Of a stretch of DNA of 64,000 nt, positions 1 to 11,585 are shown one piece after another. Under the pieces are notes generated by a model, which was given only the letters and a program-made list of their open reading frames with translations, was not told the origin of the DNA and ran no database searches. Made by a program: the position numbers and the translations under genes. The DNA is taken from positions 930,001 to 994,000 of the forward strand of contig CAJQUW010014769.1 in NCBI GenBank assembly GCA_907163375.1, written 5' to 3'. Within the stretch, counting starts at the first letter, position 1. Each line of letters starts with the position of its first letter. The DNA is from Prostheceraeus crozeri. Taxonomy: Eukaryota; Platyhelminthes; Polycladida; Euryleptidae.

Positions 1-150
1 CAAAATAAGCTCATTAGGTATAACAATGCTTGAGCTAGTTGCTTCGGAATAGGTTGCACTCGATTCACATGAGGTACTCTGGGGCATCTGAGGAAAAGGA
101 TACAACTGATGAGAAGATAGTGGGGACTATACACCCAGATAGATAGTAGG

Positions 151-854
151 TCACCCCCACCTAGATAGTGGGGGGGAAGACCCTGAGGAATGCAGGGAGG
201 TGGCTAGAAATTTTATTTTATTTTCTAGTTCAGCGAGGCAGGCCGGGAGAGATTGGTTGATCTTCTTCGATAAGGCATCTATCGATTCGCGTAGAATGGA
301 GAGTGATTTCTCGAGAGCTTCATGTTCCGGATATGAAGCTCCGGTTTGCACATTAGCGTCAGAATTGACCAACTGTGAGTGAGACGAAGAAGACAAGAAA
401 CTACAAGAACCATTGACAAATAATGCATCATTCAAGATATCATAAACGTTCTGGTCGAGGCAAAATATAGCTGCAATTAGTGTGCGGCTTGAAGATCTGT
501 CTTTATTTGCTTCAAGCTTTCAGTGGGTTGACTCACACAGGTTTTACAGAGATAGAGACCAGGATCATCGTTAATGACTGACGATAAATCCTGAATGGAA
601 AGTCCTAGGCAAGAGTAATGAATCCAATTTCTACAACTTGAACATTCAATTTCAGACTTGCTGGGTGGTCGTTTGCACCAGCAACTCTTCATTTGGGGAG
701 TTTTAGGGACTTTTGAAACTTGGTTGGTCTTCGAAAACTGTAACGAATTCTGGTGGGTGACAGACGGCCTACTGCAAGAGGATCCTACAGTGGTGATACC
801 ACTGCTCTTAGGCCTACTGACAGGAGACGACTTTGACGATTTAGATTTCTTCAT
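151..854 (-). mobile_element. CR1-type LINE ORF1 remnant with PHD-like zinc finger
   Basis: Two minus-strand frames together look like ORF1 of a CR1-group LINE, the RNA-binding chaperone that accompanies the reverse transcriptase. The upstream frame (854 down to 477, 125 aa) starts with a basic Ser/Lys-rich tail. It then shows a zinc finger with Cys58, Cys60, Cys71, Cys74, His79, Cys82, Cys103 and Cys106, the spacing of a PHD-type C4HC3 finger. The second frame (435 down to 151) is rich in Glu, Lys and Leu and would form a coiled coil. The two are in different frames, so at least one frameshift lies near 436-476. PHD fingers are known in ORF1 of some CR1 LINEs. ORF2 would lie to the left, outside the window. 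A host PHD-finger gene exon is the alternative, less likely given the coiled coil directly after it and the transposon-rich setting. Confidence 0.6.
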
Positions 855-901
855 AGTTAAAACAAAGAGGAAGAGCAGATTTTATAGAATTTGAGGGGTG
901 C

Positions 902-3900
902 TAGTTGCTGCGATAGATGCCAAAGTGCTAATAGGTACTCCGGCAGGGTAAACAACAAGCCGTGTGTAGCTAATAGCGTCGTGAGGCACAGCTATGACTA
1001 AATGAGGCAACGTAGGAGGCAGCGATGAAAGACTAGTGACGCAAAATTAGAAAAACGTGCTTTTTGTATAGATGGCCTCCAAGAAGAGAAAAAAATTGAT
1101 CGCAGATTAGAACCGACGATATCTGGACCGATCACTTCGAGTTTATCCCCTTAGCCACTTCGGTAACAGAGGTTAGCGATGTGCACCGAATACTATGAAC
1201 TTAGCTGACTCACAAATATGATTAGAAAGCGGTGCAAAAGACTGTGGTAATTAACATAGATATCGTGCTCACTGACACAATCCGTCAGTCTACAAACAAC
1301 CTCAACACTCAAATGCAAAAGCTATACTGGAAATTCTGGCGCCGATATCTTAGCACAAAGCACTGAGCGAGGACGGCATAGATAGCCACCGAATACGCTT
1401 CTAGCTGAACATAGAAATCGACAACAATAAAACCTCTAGAATGGAAGTTAGGCTTCATGCAATACACAATAGTGGCACATAAATCACACGCATTTTCACT
1501 TAGATACACTTGTCAACGGCTGCATCATTGGGTTAGAATCAGTCACATGCGTAAATTTAAGCTTTTAATTGGCTCTTAATGCCTCAACTTAGTTCCCCCG
1601 AATGTGCCGCGACCTTGAGTCAATTTCCATTCTAGTCTACTTCAGATAAACAATCTATTTCTATGTAGCTGAGAGATAAAGTGGAAACAGATCACGTGAT
1701 GTGCGGTAATTAAGTGCGGGAAATATAAAAACGCCGCTAACTTTAGGTAGATTATCAATTAAAATATGAATAGCATATGCGTATAGACCAGATGAAGAGC
1801 TTTCATATGATGCAAAGAACTGGAAAAGACGATGATGAAATATAATACAAAACGGTATTTTGCAGAATCTAAAATTTCAACTGCAAAATTACATTGTGAT
1901 CTACTACTCATGCGATTTGAAGTGAATTTCCTGCAAGTAGGCTGCTTTTCTATGACATAGGCCATAGATTTTGTACATGACATAGGCCTATTTGTGTAAA
2001 TATATTTGCATGCTTTATTATGTGGCCCCTATTTTTGACAAATTTGAGAAAGAGAGAGAGAAAAAACGCAAATGGTGTCATGTTTGGAAAAATATTCACA
2101 ATATGTTTAATCTAAACACGCCGAAACCCCGAAAGGAAGAAAATTCAATAGATGAGAATAAGATCTGATTTAGAGCATTACGGAAACTACAAACATTTCT
2201 GGTTTCTTTGCCGTCATCAGTGCAGTGAACCCTATTGCAGAGAATCAGTAAATCAGATGCAAATAGAAATCGTCATCCGACCCCCAGACATCTACAATTA
2301 ATGAAATATGTAATTGAAGTCTCATTCTCAGAGCTCGGGTTTGAAGTATGAACACCCAAACACGAATGCAAATTGCTAGGTCGTGTTAGCGTTCTATGCA
2401 CAAGCCATTCCTAGGCATTGCGGTGGCCAGTGAAAGATCTAATCTAAACATGCCGAGACCCCGAAAGAAAATAAATCAAGAGATGAGAAAAAGATCAGAC
2501 TTAAAAGTATGTATATGTATAATAATATGATATAGCAACTATTGTATAACATATATTGGAAATTGGATATGTGTGAAAATGATCGTGTCAAGAGCATGGA
2601 GGGTGTGCTTCGCTGGTCTTGGTGATCTTCATGCCGTGTTAGCAGTTCGAGGATTGCATTCGATTCCCAGCCAGCAAGCCATTTTTCATGGTGCTGCCAA
2701 GAGCAAGGCATATTGAAATATCATTTCGACCTCGTGAAAGCCGGAGGCATTGAATTATTAGATTGATTATCCGAGGTCGCTTGGAAGCTATTGTCTCAAA
2801 AAGAAGCTAGAGAAGAGAAAAATCTAAGTGAAGAGAACTGACAAAGTAAAAGAAATGCAAATAAAGAGATCATATTCCTTCAAAGCGAAGATAACGAATA
2901 ACAGTTATCGATTACGCAATTGACCAATCTCCGGGATGCTGCACGTTTTTCAATGAAAGTCATTTTGACTGGTCACTCCCGGGAAAACAGACATTTACAG
3001 AAGGCCGGTCGGGGTTGTAGAATGAATGTCTTTTAACGAAGAGACCTTGAATATCTGTTTACCTGGGAGCATCCAGTTATCGATTAGTCTGCATGATTGC
3101 ATTACGACAGCATGTTGTGTTATAAGATTGCGATTACCTACACACACGCTCAGAGTGCATTGCGATACCATAACACTGAATGATTAAGGTTTTAAAGACA
3201 AAAGTGCCGTAATTAATGAAAGAATTAATTTTTTCAACAGAAGAAATTGCGTCATCAATGAACTCTTTATTCGCTTAATATTTTTTGTTGATTATTCTTC
3301 AATTTCTCATCTTCTTATATACAAGTGACATGTTTATTTTTTTATTATTACAAGTTAACTCACACTCGCTCTTGTTTACTGGAATAGTGATATTTATTTC
3401 ATGCAATGCCATTCTCATTGTAAATGATCTCATTCATACTTTCATCCGACCATGTTCAAACTAGACCATCTTCATGATATTGTCGATGGCGGATGTGTCG
3501 AGGTAACGTCATATGTCTATGTACGTGCATGTTGTTCTACATGTCTGTGAATACATGTTGCTTGCATGCACAAACGATATATTTACTCACTGACAAATAT
3601 TGTATACGAAATTTAATACCATTGTGTATTAAAATCCAATTAAGGTGGTTTTGTAAGTATCCACTGCATAACTTTAGTTACACCTTTCCCATCATTTTTT
3701 CCTAAATAGATTGTATAAATTCAGCGAATCATGTGTGATTTGCAAGCATCCTCACAGATAATAAAATGTACGGATATCTACATGTATATCCATTACTTTG
3801 GTCCAAATACACTCTTAGCAATTATGAAGAAAAATAAACCAGCTATTCAGAAATTTTGTCAAATTTTTGCCACTAATTCAGAAACTTTGTGCCACTGATG

Positions 3901-4259
3901 ACGATTAAGCGATTTTGTGGCCAACCCGGGAATTTTGATTATAGAAAAATCGCCTTTGGCTTTCCGTGAAATAAAAGGGTTTGTTGTTGCCCAAATATAC
4001 ATAGAGCCGTAAAAGATCTCTATTGATGAGCGAGCAGCACTGCGTTCTGAGAAATTCAACAGAAGACAGTCCACAAAATGGCAAGCAGACTTTACAGAAA
4101 ATATTTGTAAGTAATGGTCATCCAAAACCTTTCATTCATAGATGGTTTGTCGTTAATAAAATTTAAAAACCAAAAGATGATGAAAATGCCCCACGTCCGT
4201 TCTTGAAACTCCCATACTACGGCGAAAGAATAGAAGACAAGTTTATGAATTAGCTAGAA
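902..4259. other. No gene recognised
   Basis: AT-rich DNA with only short random-looking frames. Apart from the direct-repeat pair near 2.1 and 2.5 kb and a weak tRNA-like stretch near 2.6 kb, I see nothing that can be assigned. Confidence 0.5.
2108..2505. repeat. Pair of ~65-bp direct repeats
   Basis: A ~65-bp segment at 2,108-2,172 recurs with roughly 85% identity at 2,440-2,505. Both copies contain the words CTAAACA and CGAAACCCCGAAAG (CGAGACCCCGAAAG in the second). I recognise no family. Confidence 0.6.
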
Positions 4260-4650
4260 GAACCCAGGTTTTAGACAAAGTTCGCTTCATTTTTGAGACA
4301 AAAAGAAACTTGAGTATGAGATGTAGAAGAGCTAAAGAGGTTCAATCATGCTTGCCATCATGTTTTGCTTGTATGTGTGCTGCAACACCCAGACAATGTT
4401 ACAAAATGTACCATTTGGAATAAAACTTCAAGAGCAATAAGATCTCGCATAAATGAACATACTAATAACTCTTCATCTGTACTTAACCAACATGTACAGC
4501 ATATCCATAACAACAATCCGGAATCATCGGTAAAGTGGACCATACTTTAAAAAAATTCAAAACGAAAGTCTATGGAATCCCTTTTGATCAGACAAGAATC
4601 TAATTTAAATAACGGATGCTCAGGTGAATCTCTTCTGCCTTTTGTAACAT
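4260..4650 (+). mobile_element. Penelope-like element 3' end (GIY-YIG remnant)
   Basis: The plus strand encodes, in broken frames, the C-terminal end of a Penelope-like retroelement. A first piece (about 4,272-4,420) reads as a basic region of the type that links RT to the nuclease. The next (4,365-4,550) contains SRAIRSRINEHTNN followed by SVLNQHV and HNNN, the pattern that follows the YIG motif in GIY-YIG endonucleases. A third frame (about 4,565-4,650) gives ESLLIRQESNLNN and then a stop, like the conserved nuclease tail in which Glu precedes an Asn-containing motif. The order matches a Penelope GIY-YIG domain, with frame changes between pieces. The nuclease would nick target DNA during retrotransposition. 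No RT core is visible upstream, so this is a 5'-truncated copy. Assignment to Penelope rather than another GIY-YIG source is by motif order only. Confidence 0.55.
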
Positions 4651-5689
4651 AGGAATATTTTATAATGTTTTTTTATATAATTTTTATATACCAAATATGT
4701 AAATTTTTTATTTCATGTGTCTATCAACTCTTGTTCTACATGCATTACTTGCCATGATTTCAATTCTCTTTATGTTCATTTCTACTGGTCCAAGAAATCT
4801 ATTGTCACAGTTCCAATGTTTTGAAATTCAGCAATTTATATAAGCATTGCATGAATATTTCAATTTCTCTAGTAAAGGTATTCGAAACATTAGGCAACTC
4901 CAAACCTTTTTATTCCGCGGAAAACCAGACGCGGGTTTTCATTTAAAACTGATGACGAGTTTACGCAATTACTGATTCAGATGAACTCATGTGAGAAAGC
5001 ATGACAATAATTTCATCTGTCGAAGTGAATCCTAAACTTTTCAGCTAACAATCCCTATCCCTCCCCAACCTTTGCCGTCTTATAACTTGAAAACTCCGCC
5101 TAAAACATTGATCGAGTGATGAAACACAATACGTGTCTTGTTCCAATTCTGAGCATTGTTTTGGTTCAGATTATTCAGCTTATCCTACGCTTACAAAGTC
5201 TATTTTGATCTTTTGATGCACTTCAGAACTTCAATATATCAAACGTTTGATTTTCTGGCGAACCTTTGTGTCTTAAGATGAAAAGAAAATAGAAAACGAA
5301 AATCCAAGACTAAGACAGCATTTTCAATAGATTTGCATCTATCAGAGAGGCTTGCAGTTCGCATGCATCTGCATCAATCAAACTGGTGGAAAATCAGGAC
5401 ATAAATTTAGATGAAATTTCAAACTTATAGACAAAATAACTGAATTATATTTACAAACCTTCATCACGCATATGAAAACTCCTCCTAAACGGTCATCAGA
5501 CATGGAAATTTTTCATCTAATATCATTAAAATGGAAACTTAAAGCACTGAAATTTTTTTTTTCGGTTCATGAGAAGGAAACCCATGACAGTAGTGGAAAA
5601 ATGTGACTTTGGGCATGAACAACATCTCATGTGTAGTCATCCTATTGGAGAATAATTTGAAATGGGTAGGTACCGTGCGCTTTGCAAAC
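4651..5689. other. No gene recognised
   Basis: AT-rich sequence between the Penelope-like tail and the RTE 3' end. No coding region, repeat end or RNA gene could be supported here. Confidence 0.5.
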
Positions 5690-5705
5690 TTTCCCATCTT
5701 CTTTC

Positions 5706-6992
5706 TTAGCGTTTGTCTCACAGGATGGCGAGGTCCGCCACGGGGATTTTTTGTCTCCACTTCATTTGGTCATGAGGTTGGTCGTGATGGGTGCCGGTGG
5801 TCTTCATGTCGTTGTGCAGGGTGTCAAATCAACGTTGTTTCGGGCGGCCTTTTGGTTTTCTACCTTCGAATTCGAGGTTGTATGCCATTTTTGCCAGTGA
5901 TTTGCGCGCAGAACATGGTCACAACATCGCAGCCGGGTCCCGCGCATCTTGTCAGCAATTGGGACAACACCATATCGTCTGCGGATTTCCGTGTTTCGGA
6001 GTGCTCTAAATGGGTCATGCCGGAGCTCCAACGCAGTTTCTTCGTCTCCATGACTCCGAGTCGTCGTTACACATCCTTCGTTGCAGGCCAGCTCTCGGCA
6101 CTATATGTAAAGTGCTGCAGGGCGCATGACTATACGGGAAACTTTCGACTTCAAGCGGTCGCTTATCCTCTTGTCACAGAGTACACCAGTAGTCATGCGC
6201 CATTTCAGCCATGTGGAATTGATGTGTTCAGTGGCTTCTTGAACAGGTCGCCATCATCGGCAGTGACTCCTCGATGCGAGATATTTAAAGATGGTTGTTC
6301 CGTTTTCGTGGTGTTGATCCAAACGAATTGAGCCAGTCGGTCTTTCCACGCTTGAACCTGCTGCTGAAGATTCATCCTATCCTCCGATGCAACCATGACG
6401 TCGTCCGCGTAAAGGAGAGTCCAAGGGACAGGCAGTTGAATACCCCGGCCGACGGTGTGCATGACTAGGATAAACAGCAGCGTGGACAAGACGGATCATT
6501 CATGAGCACCTACGGTGATGCGAAAATCTTTCGATGCTCCGGCGTCAGCTTGCACACGATCTCTCACACCTTCATACAGAAGCTTCACCCATGTGATCAG
6601 CTCTTCTGGAACCGCGTGGCAGAGCAGTGCGTACCAAATGACTTCGTGAGGCACTCGATTAAATGCCTCCTCTCGGTCGAGGAAAGCGATATGGAATGAC
6701 TTCCACTTCTTTCTTCGCTTTTTACAAGCCCGGCTTGGTTGACGCTGACGCAAATGATGATACGAATTCGGCCTTCGACGACACCTTCGAATAATATCAT
6801 AGTGTGACAAAGGAGTCGTATCGGCCTATAACTGCAGCAGTCGGCGGGGCTGCTCTTCCGCTTCCAGATTGGTACCGTAATGCTGCGCTTCCAGTTGGAA
6901 GGAGTGCTATTTTCTGCGACAATGAGGTTAAGGAACTGTGTCAATCAGCTGCCGACATTCCAGTGACCTGATTTCCATAGGTCCGCTGCCAG
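5706..6992 (-). pseudogene. RTE ORF: reverse transcriptase and C-terminal part
   Basis: This is the 3' half of the RTE ORF. Going down from 6,992 one reads LWKSGHWN, LTQFLNLIVAENSTPSNWKR, then RPIRLLCHT, the fingers of the RT. FLDREEAFNRVPHEVIWYAL follows, and then LLYADDVMVASEDRM, with the catalytic YADD at about 6,400-6,411. The C-terminal tail gives ADKMRGTRLR and HVLRA, then MKWRQKI shortly before a TAA at 5,706-5,708. These are the conserved blocks of RTE-clade RT. The frame changes several times, and two catalytic-region residues differ from the family (NR for DR in the A block). A 242-codon plus-strand frame over 5,603-6,331 is an antisense shadow of this region. Its N-terminal half continues at 11,586 beyond the inserted LINE. 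Confidence 0.8.
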
Positions 6993-7203
6993 TTAGTAGT
7001 AGTAGAGGTGCTTATATTTCAAGAGAATGGAAATCATAGTACATACGGTTGTTATGTTGCCATAGATACAAAATTATGATACATATTCAAAATGTTCAAG
7101 ACAAGACCTCAAGAGTGTTTAAGCTCGATTGATATGGTGAAACATGTAAGCGAGGAAATCAGATAAAAGAAAATTCTGCATAGTTTATAGCAGTGATAAA
7201 ATA

Positions 7204-7335
7204 TTACTGTGAAGACATATTATTCATTAAGATAGCCGTAAAAGGTACGAAAGCATCTTGTCGCTTTCGGGTTCTGCAGTACGGAACACTGAAAGTTCCA
7301 CTCCGATTGAAATACTTTGGGATGATACTGCTCAA
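7204..7335 (-). pseudogene. LINE ORF2 C-terminal end
   Basis: The minus strand reads IIPKYFNRSGTFSVPY, then CRTRKRQDAFVPF and a short tail. It resembles the conserved C-terminus of CR1-type ORF2 proteins, where a Ser-Val-Pro and an Arg/Lys-rich Phe-Pro-Phe motif close the protein. The part just upstream of it is displaced to beyond 8,527 by the hAT insertion. The frame ends shortly before 7,204 and is followed by about 200 bp of 3' UTR and the CTA-repeat tail. Confidence 0.65.
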
Positions 7336-8518
7336 CACTAGCGTCGCCACGGGGGGAGCAAGGGGGCAGTTTCCCCCCCAACCTTTGGTAGCAGTAGACG
7401 ATGTCATCATTTCCCTTTCTGCTGTTCGTGGCTTCGCGGCGACAGCGTCATGTATGTAGTCATTGCGTGAGCGTGTTTTTCGAGGTCGAGGTCGATCACT
7501 TCAAGCTACCTCTACCACATACACATGTTGTCTTGTATGCGTCAACTTGAATGCAGCATACAAAGGAGGCTGTTATTCGACAGAGAAAGATACCACGTCG
7601 GATTGACGAAAATCCCTCGTCACAAGTGCATCTCCCACATTTGATCAAATGAAAGTGGAATTTTATTTCCCCTTTGTTGGATCGACTAATTACAGAATTG
7701 GACCGCCGTTTCCCAAGTGAATTGTCTGAGTTCTCAGCATTAGATCCTAAACACTTCGGAGACCTCGACTCTATCGAGAAAATCGGATGACTCTGTCGTC
7801 GATATGGCTTGGATGAGATTGCAACTGTATCCCAATGGCGTTTATTTAGGAACATGCCTACTACCAACTACAACAATTTTGCCTTCTTAAACAATAGAGT
7901 ACCTTCACATTTCTCCCAGTTACGATATTTGTACCAGGTCCTGTTGACTTTGCCAGTAACAACAGCCTCTGTTGACAGAGGATTTTCACGGCTTGCCACA
8001 GTTAAAACAAAACTTAGGTCAACAATGGGGCAAGAGCGTTTAAAAGCTCTTCTTTTTGCAGCTGTGGAAAAAGACATTTTGATCATTATGACTTTTTGTG
8101 ATAGACGACTGAAATTAGGATACGATTTATCCTTCTGGTTACCATAAGTTGTATGAGGTGGTTGGATCTAAATTGGTGATTTCCGAAGTAAAAAGTCCTA
8201 TCTAGTTCAACTTAAAACGTTTTCTGGATTGTCAATATGTGTAACTAATACAGTACAAACTTTATAAGGTTATATATAAGGTACATAGTAGGCCTATATA
8301 TATATATATATATATCACGGTTTTTATTGTATTATATTATTATTATTAATTTATATTGTTGTATATAAGGGTTGAATAATTTGATATAACACTTTTATGC
8401 GAATAAAAATATCTTTATGTTTTCATTACTACACTTAGCTACTTGCCAATAGGCCGACTGATGTTTTAATGAATATCCTTGCCCCCCTCCCAACCTGAGA
8501 TTCCTAGCGACGCCAATG
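7336..8518 (+). mobile_element. hAT transposon, 1,183 bp, 8-bp TSD
   Basis: The element is flanked by a perfect 8-bp duplication CTGCTCAA (7,328-7,335 and 8,519-8,526), the length typical of hAT transposons. Its ends are short imperfect inverted repeats, CACTAGCGTCGC on the left and CATTGGCGTCGC as the complement of the right end, each followed by a G-rich run. It sits inside the C-terminal coding part of a LINE. The internal coding region is only the C-terminal third of a transposase, so the copy is internally shortened and non-autonomous. A (TA)n run and a short (ATT)n run lie at about 8,297-8,350 in its 3' part. Confidence 0.85.
7659..8147 (+). pseudogene. hAT transposase C-terminus with dimerisation domain
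   Basis: A frame from about 7,659 to a stop at 8,147 reads FISPLLDRLITELDRRFPSE, then LDEIATVSQWRLFRN and LLTLPVTTASVDRGFSRL, then LRSTMGQERLKALL and AAVEKDI. The block from about residue 30 of the 112-aa stretch starting at 7,809 is the hAT dimerisation domain, of the type found with TTF-type zinc fingers and ZMYM1-like domesticated proteins. The N-terminal zinc finger and most of the catalytic core are absent. One in-frame TGA lies near 7,787. In the family this domain mediates transposase oligomerisation. It could not transpose the element alone. Confidence 0.75.
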
Positions 8519-8526
8519 CTGCTCAA

Positions 8527-9585
8527 CACGTGATTCTCGTTACGGAAGGCGTTATCGAAAAGTTTCATGCTAGATTCTGTTCTCCTTTGAACTAAAGTGG
8601 AGTCCGTGCACTCACAACCTCTTTAGTGTTCGAAGGATACTAATTCTCTTATTAGCTGTCAAAACAATTTCACCAATATGTTTATCCCATTTGAGGTCAT
8701 TGGATAATATAATCCCTAGGATTCGTACGTGCTGCACTTGCGGTACTGGGAAAGTTTCGGGCAATTGCACTCCACATAAATTGCGCCTTCCACAAATCAT
8801 TACACTGGACTTAGGATAGTTGATAGTAAGAAAATTTTCTTTGCACCATTTTTCCATATTTTTAACTTCGTTTACTACTTCTATTTGTGTCAGTATTGCA
8901 TCGTTAGAAATCGGAACCACAATAGTTACATCATCGGCATATTTCGTGATAGTTGAGTCATTTCCATATTTTTGCAGGTCACCAATATACACACCAAACA
9001 AGAACGGTCCGAGCAATGATCCTTGGGCAACTCCAGATATCATGGCCATGAGAAAGACTGTCCAACTTTGACGGTGTTCTTGCGATTTCTTGGAAAATGT
9101 CACCTTCTCAGTTTTTCAATCAGAAGACTATGGTTCAAATGGTCGAAAGATCTATTCATGTCAAAACTCAGAAGTGCCGAGCTCGCGGTATCAGTCGTAT
9201 CATAATGTTTTGTTAAGACATCATGTGTGGAAATGAGTGCAGTTGATGTCGACGCATGACTGCGAAATCCATGCTCACTCAAACCGTATGACCCCTCAAA
9301 TCTTGATCGCAGAGTGTTCAATATTATTTTTTCCAAAACTTTCGATGCAGTTGTCAGGAGCGTTATTTGTCGCAGTTTCAAAATATTTGCTGGTCGAGTC
9401 TTCGAGGTAGGACAGACCGTTCCCTCTTTCCATCGCTGAGGAACACGGCGACTCGCAATAGAATTTTGAAAGATTGCTGACAAGGGTATTGAGAGAATGT
9501 CTGCAAGTTCCACATATACACGTACGGGCACATCGTTATGAGGAACGGACTTCCCCGTGCGAAGATTTGATAATATATTCTTCAC
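8527..9585 (-). pseudogene. LINE ORF2 reverse transcriptase domain
   Basis: Two overlapping minus frames (9,585-9,100 and 9,103-8,612) form a CR1-type RT. Blocks in order are RRVPQRWKEGTVCP, ITLLTTASKVLEKIILNTL, LSEHGFRSHASTSTALI, LLSFDMNRSFDHLNH, VAQGSLLGPFLFGVYIGDL and KYADDVTIVV, with the catalytic YADD at about 8,930-8,941. Then come LNYPKSSVMICGR and LGIILSNDLKWDKHI. The frame shifts once near 9,100, between the A and B blocks, and again below 8,612. The catalytic Asp of block A is kept, followed by MNRSFDH where the family has MTSAFDS. The thumb region runs into the hAT insertion at 8,518. Confidence 0.8.
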
Positions 9586-9681
9586 TTTTGAATGATATCA
9601 TGCTCCATGTTTATTGCATCTTTTGTTGAAATTTTTTACGACTTGTAGAAATTTTGAGCGATGACAGCGGCCAGATGTTCT

Positions 9682-10713
9682 TCACTGTCGTAGTCTTACA
9701 ATGAATCTATTCATATTTTTTGAAGACTTCCACATGCCATTCGTGGTTCTTTTCAGTTTTCCTGCCCATATTGCTTTTGACTTCTTAATTTCAATTTTGA
9801 CTTTCTCTTTGAAGTGTTCATATCTTGGCCAGTCTTGCTGTCTAAAGGCCTCCCATCGTTTATTGATGTAATGTTTGGTTATTGGCGTTATCCAATCTTT
9901 ATCGTTCGAGGATATAACAACTTGGTGTTGTGGAATACAAAGGTCTATCATATTAGTCATAATTGAATGGAATAATTCCCATTGTATTTCTATATCATTT
10001 TCATGTAGTACCACATCCCAGTTGACGTTCATCATTTCAAACTTGAGTTGATTGATATTCGAAGAGCAGAAATCGTAATTAGTTCGCATTTGAATTTTCA
10101 TCGATGATTTGTACCTAAAATTTTCGTCAGGATAGGCTATTATTACGCAGTGGTCTGCATTATCAACCGGAGAGTCATAAAAAACATTTACCGGATTGTA
10201 AAAAGGAATAAGTTCTTCTGTAATGAGAATGTGGTCCACTATGTTTCGCCTCCGTGTAGGCCTCAAAACAATATCTGACAGACACAACTCTGAGCAATGA
10301 GATGCAACATCAAAATGATTGAAATCGCCAGTTATGATGCAGCGGCTGTTCGGATTTTCAGAGAGATATTCATCTGTCATGTCTCACAAATATTCTTGAA
10401 CCAGAGTCAGGGTCGCCGCATTACTTTGAGGTGGAATGTAAATACATGTAAGCAGAATCTTCAGCTCAGTCAGTTCGATCGACAAATTTTCAACATCTTT
10501 TATGCAGCTATGCTCAAACTTGTTAGAGCGTACATTGCTTGCTATTGAATCTCTCAGATAGATGGCTACACCTCCTCCTCGAAGATTCCGACGATCGTAG
10601 CGAAAAATATCATGCCTCGGTATTAAAATCAGATTATCTTCAACACTTTGGTTCAGCCAAGAATCTGTTATACAAATGATATCAGGGTTCTTCACCGAAG
10701 CCGTCAGTCTCAT
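9682..10713 (-). pseudogene. LINE ORF2 APE-type endonuclease and linker
   Basis: Two adjacent minus frames (10,713-10,384 and 10,380-9,682) encode the N-terminal half of ORF2. Motifs include IICITDSWLNQ with its metal-binding acidic residues, RRNLRGGGVAIYL, CIYIPPQS, IITGDFNHFDV, RRRNIVDHILI and DNADHCVII, the last holding the catalytic Asp-His pair. After these comes a linker ending DKDWITPITKHYINKRWEAF, the same as in the intact copy at 61.7 kb. The endonuclease would nick target DNA to prime reverse transcription. A single-base shift or stop at 10,381-10,383 splits it, and the frame is lost again between 9,682 and 9,585. Confidence 0.8.
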
Positions 10714-10849
10714 TTCTTCTATCTAATCAGATTGCGCATTTGTCAATAGAATTATTGGAAGTTGCATTCTCTTAAATCCAGCTGTCCTATTACTGGATTC
10801 ATATGCGATGTAATCAACATTTATTGAAAATCCTGATTAGCAGAATAGA

Positions 10850-11529
10850 TCTCAACATTGTCGTCAAACAGAGATCCCTTGTAGATGCGAACGACTTTGC
10901 TAAAGTTTTCCGGTTTTGAGAGTTCTTGGTCCCGCATTTTGCGAAGTTCTTTGTTTTTCCCTCTGCTGCATAGGTGTAAGATCAGGAGAAATATAGATCG
11001 TTTTCAGTTCAGAAGATTGATTGAGGAGTTTCGAAGCGGATAGAATCTCAGCGTTTTTCAGAAGTCCTCAATGTAAGACGAATCGGTCGTTGAAAATTCT
11101 TTGGATTTCCAATACGCTGCATGCTCTTGCATTCACCAAGAATATCAACATTGATTACTCTCAAGATGGCATCAACGGCGGACTTGAGGTCAGTTTCGTT
11201 TTTCACTCCTTGAATGATAACATTTTCCTTCTTTTAGATCTCTCAAAACTTTCTATGATTTTCCCTTGAATCTCTGCAGTTTTTTCCAAATCTGTTAAAC
11301 GGTCGCGCAGTACTTTGTTCTCCTGTAGCACAAGGTCAAGCTTTGTGTTGATCTCATGTAGGAGGTGAAAGTCTTTTCCGCTGTTCTCATCTTTTTGGGA
11401 TAATGATTGATTCTTCAGTTCAATCAGAGATTCTATCAATTGTGCCTTTGTAAAAGAGCGATAATCGATATTCTCTTTCGACAAGTCAATTGGGTTCCAA
11501 TTTTTGTTTTGACTGCTTTTCCCTTTCAT
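10850..11529 (-). pseudogene. LINE ORF1, coiled coil plus RRM-like part
   Basis: ORF1 starts with ATG at 11,529. Residues 1-108 are Lys/Glu/Leu-rich with heptad-like spacing (LDLVLQENKVLRDRL), which predicts a coiled coil for trimerisation. In another frame further down, about 11,210-10,860, comes NVIIQGVKNETDL, then LGECKSMQRIGNPK and RPIRLTLR, then pieces of a basic C-terminal region. This matches the domain order of ORF1 in the 60-61 kb LINE. The protein would bind LINE RNA. At least one frameshift separates the two halves. It begins about 56 nt inside the LINE 5' end. Confidence 0.65.
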
Positions 11530-11585
11530 TCTAAAGTCGTGTGCTCCAGACAGAGAAAATTAGTGCTTCGCAACAAAACACAAAA

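Larger units (their letters stand above)
6993..11585 (-). mobile_element. CR1-type LINE inserted in the RTE element
   Basis: A LINE on the minus strand interrupts the RTE ORF between a Pro-Asn-Asp-Leu codon run and the following Ala-Asp-Leu. Its 5' end is at about 11,585. ORF1 starts at 11,529, ORF2 runs from about 10,740 to 7,200, and the 3' end is a short (CTA)n tail at 6,993-7,006 in plus coordinates. Only about 2 bp of target sequence can be shared at the two edges, so a long target duplication is absent. Without the hAT insertion it is about 3.4 kb. The layout (coiled-coil ORF1, ORF2 with APE endonuclease and RT, simple-repeat tail) fits the CR1/Jockey group. The coding parts have several frameshifts. 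Confidence 0.75.

Noticed and set aside
2600-2690. tRNA-like stretch with a B-box-like TTCGATTCC, possible SINE
   Set aside because: The T-arm does not pair properly, the A box is poor, and I found no tail or second copy in the window.
5603-6331. 242-codon plus-strand frame, one of the longest in the window
   Set aside because: It lies antisense to recognisable RTE RT and C-terminal blocks on the minus strand, so it is a shadow.
8297-8350. (TA)n and (ATT)n runs as separate microsatellites of interest
   Set aside because: Short simple repeats inside the hAT element; ordinary in AT-rich DNA.
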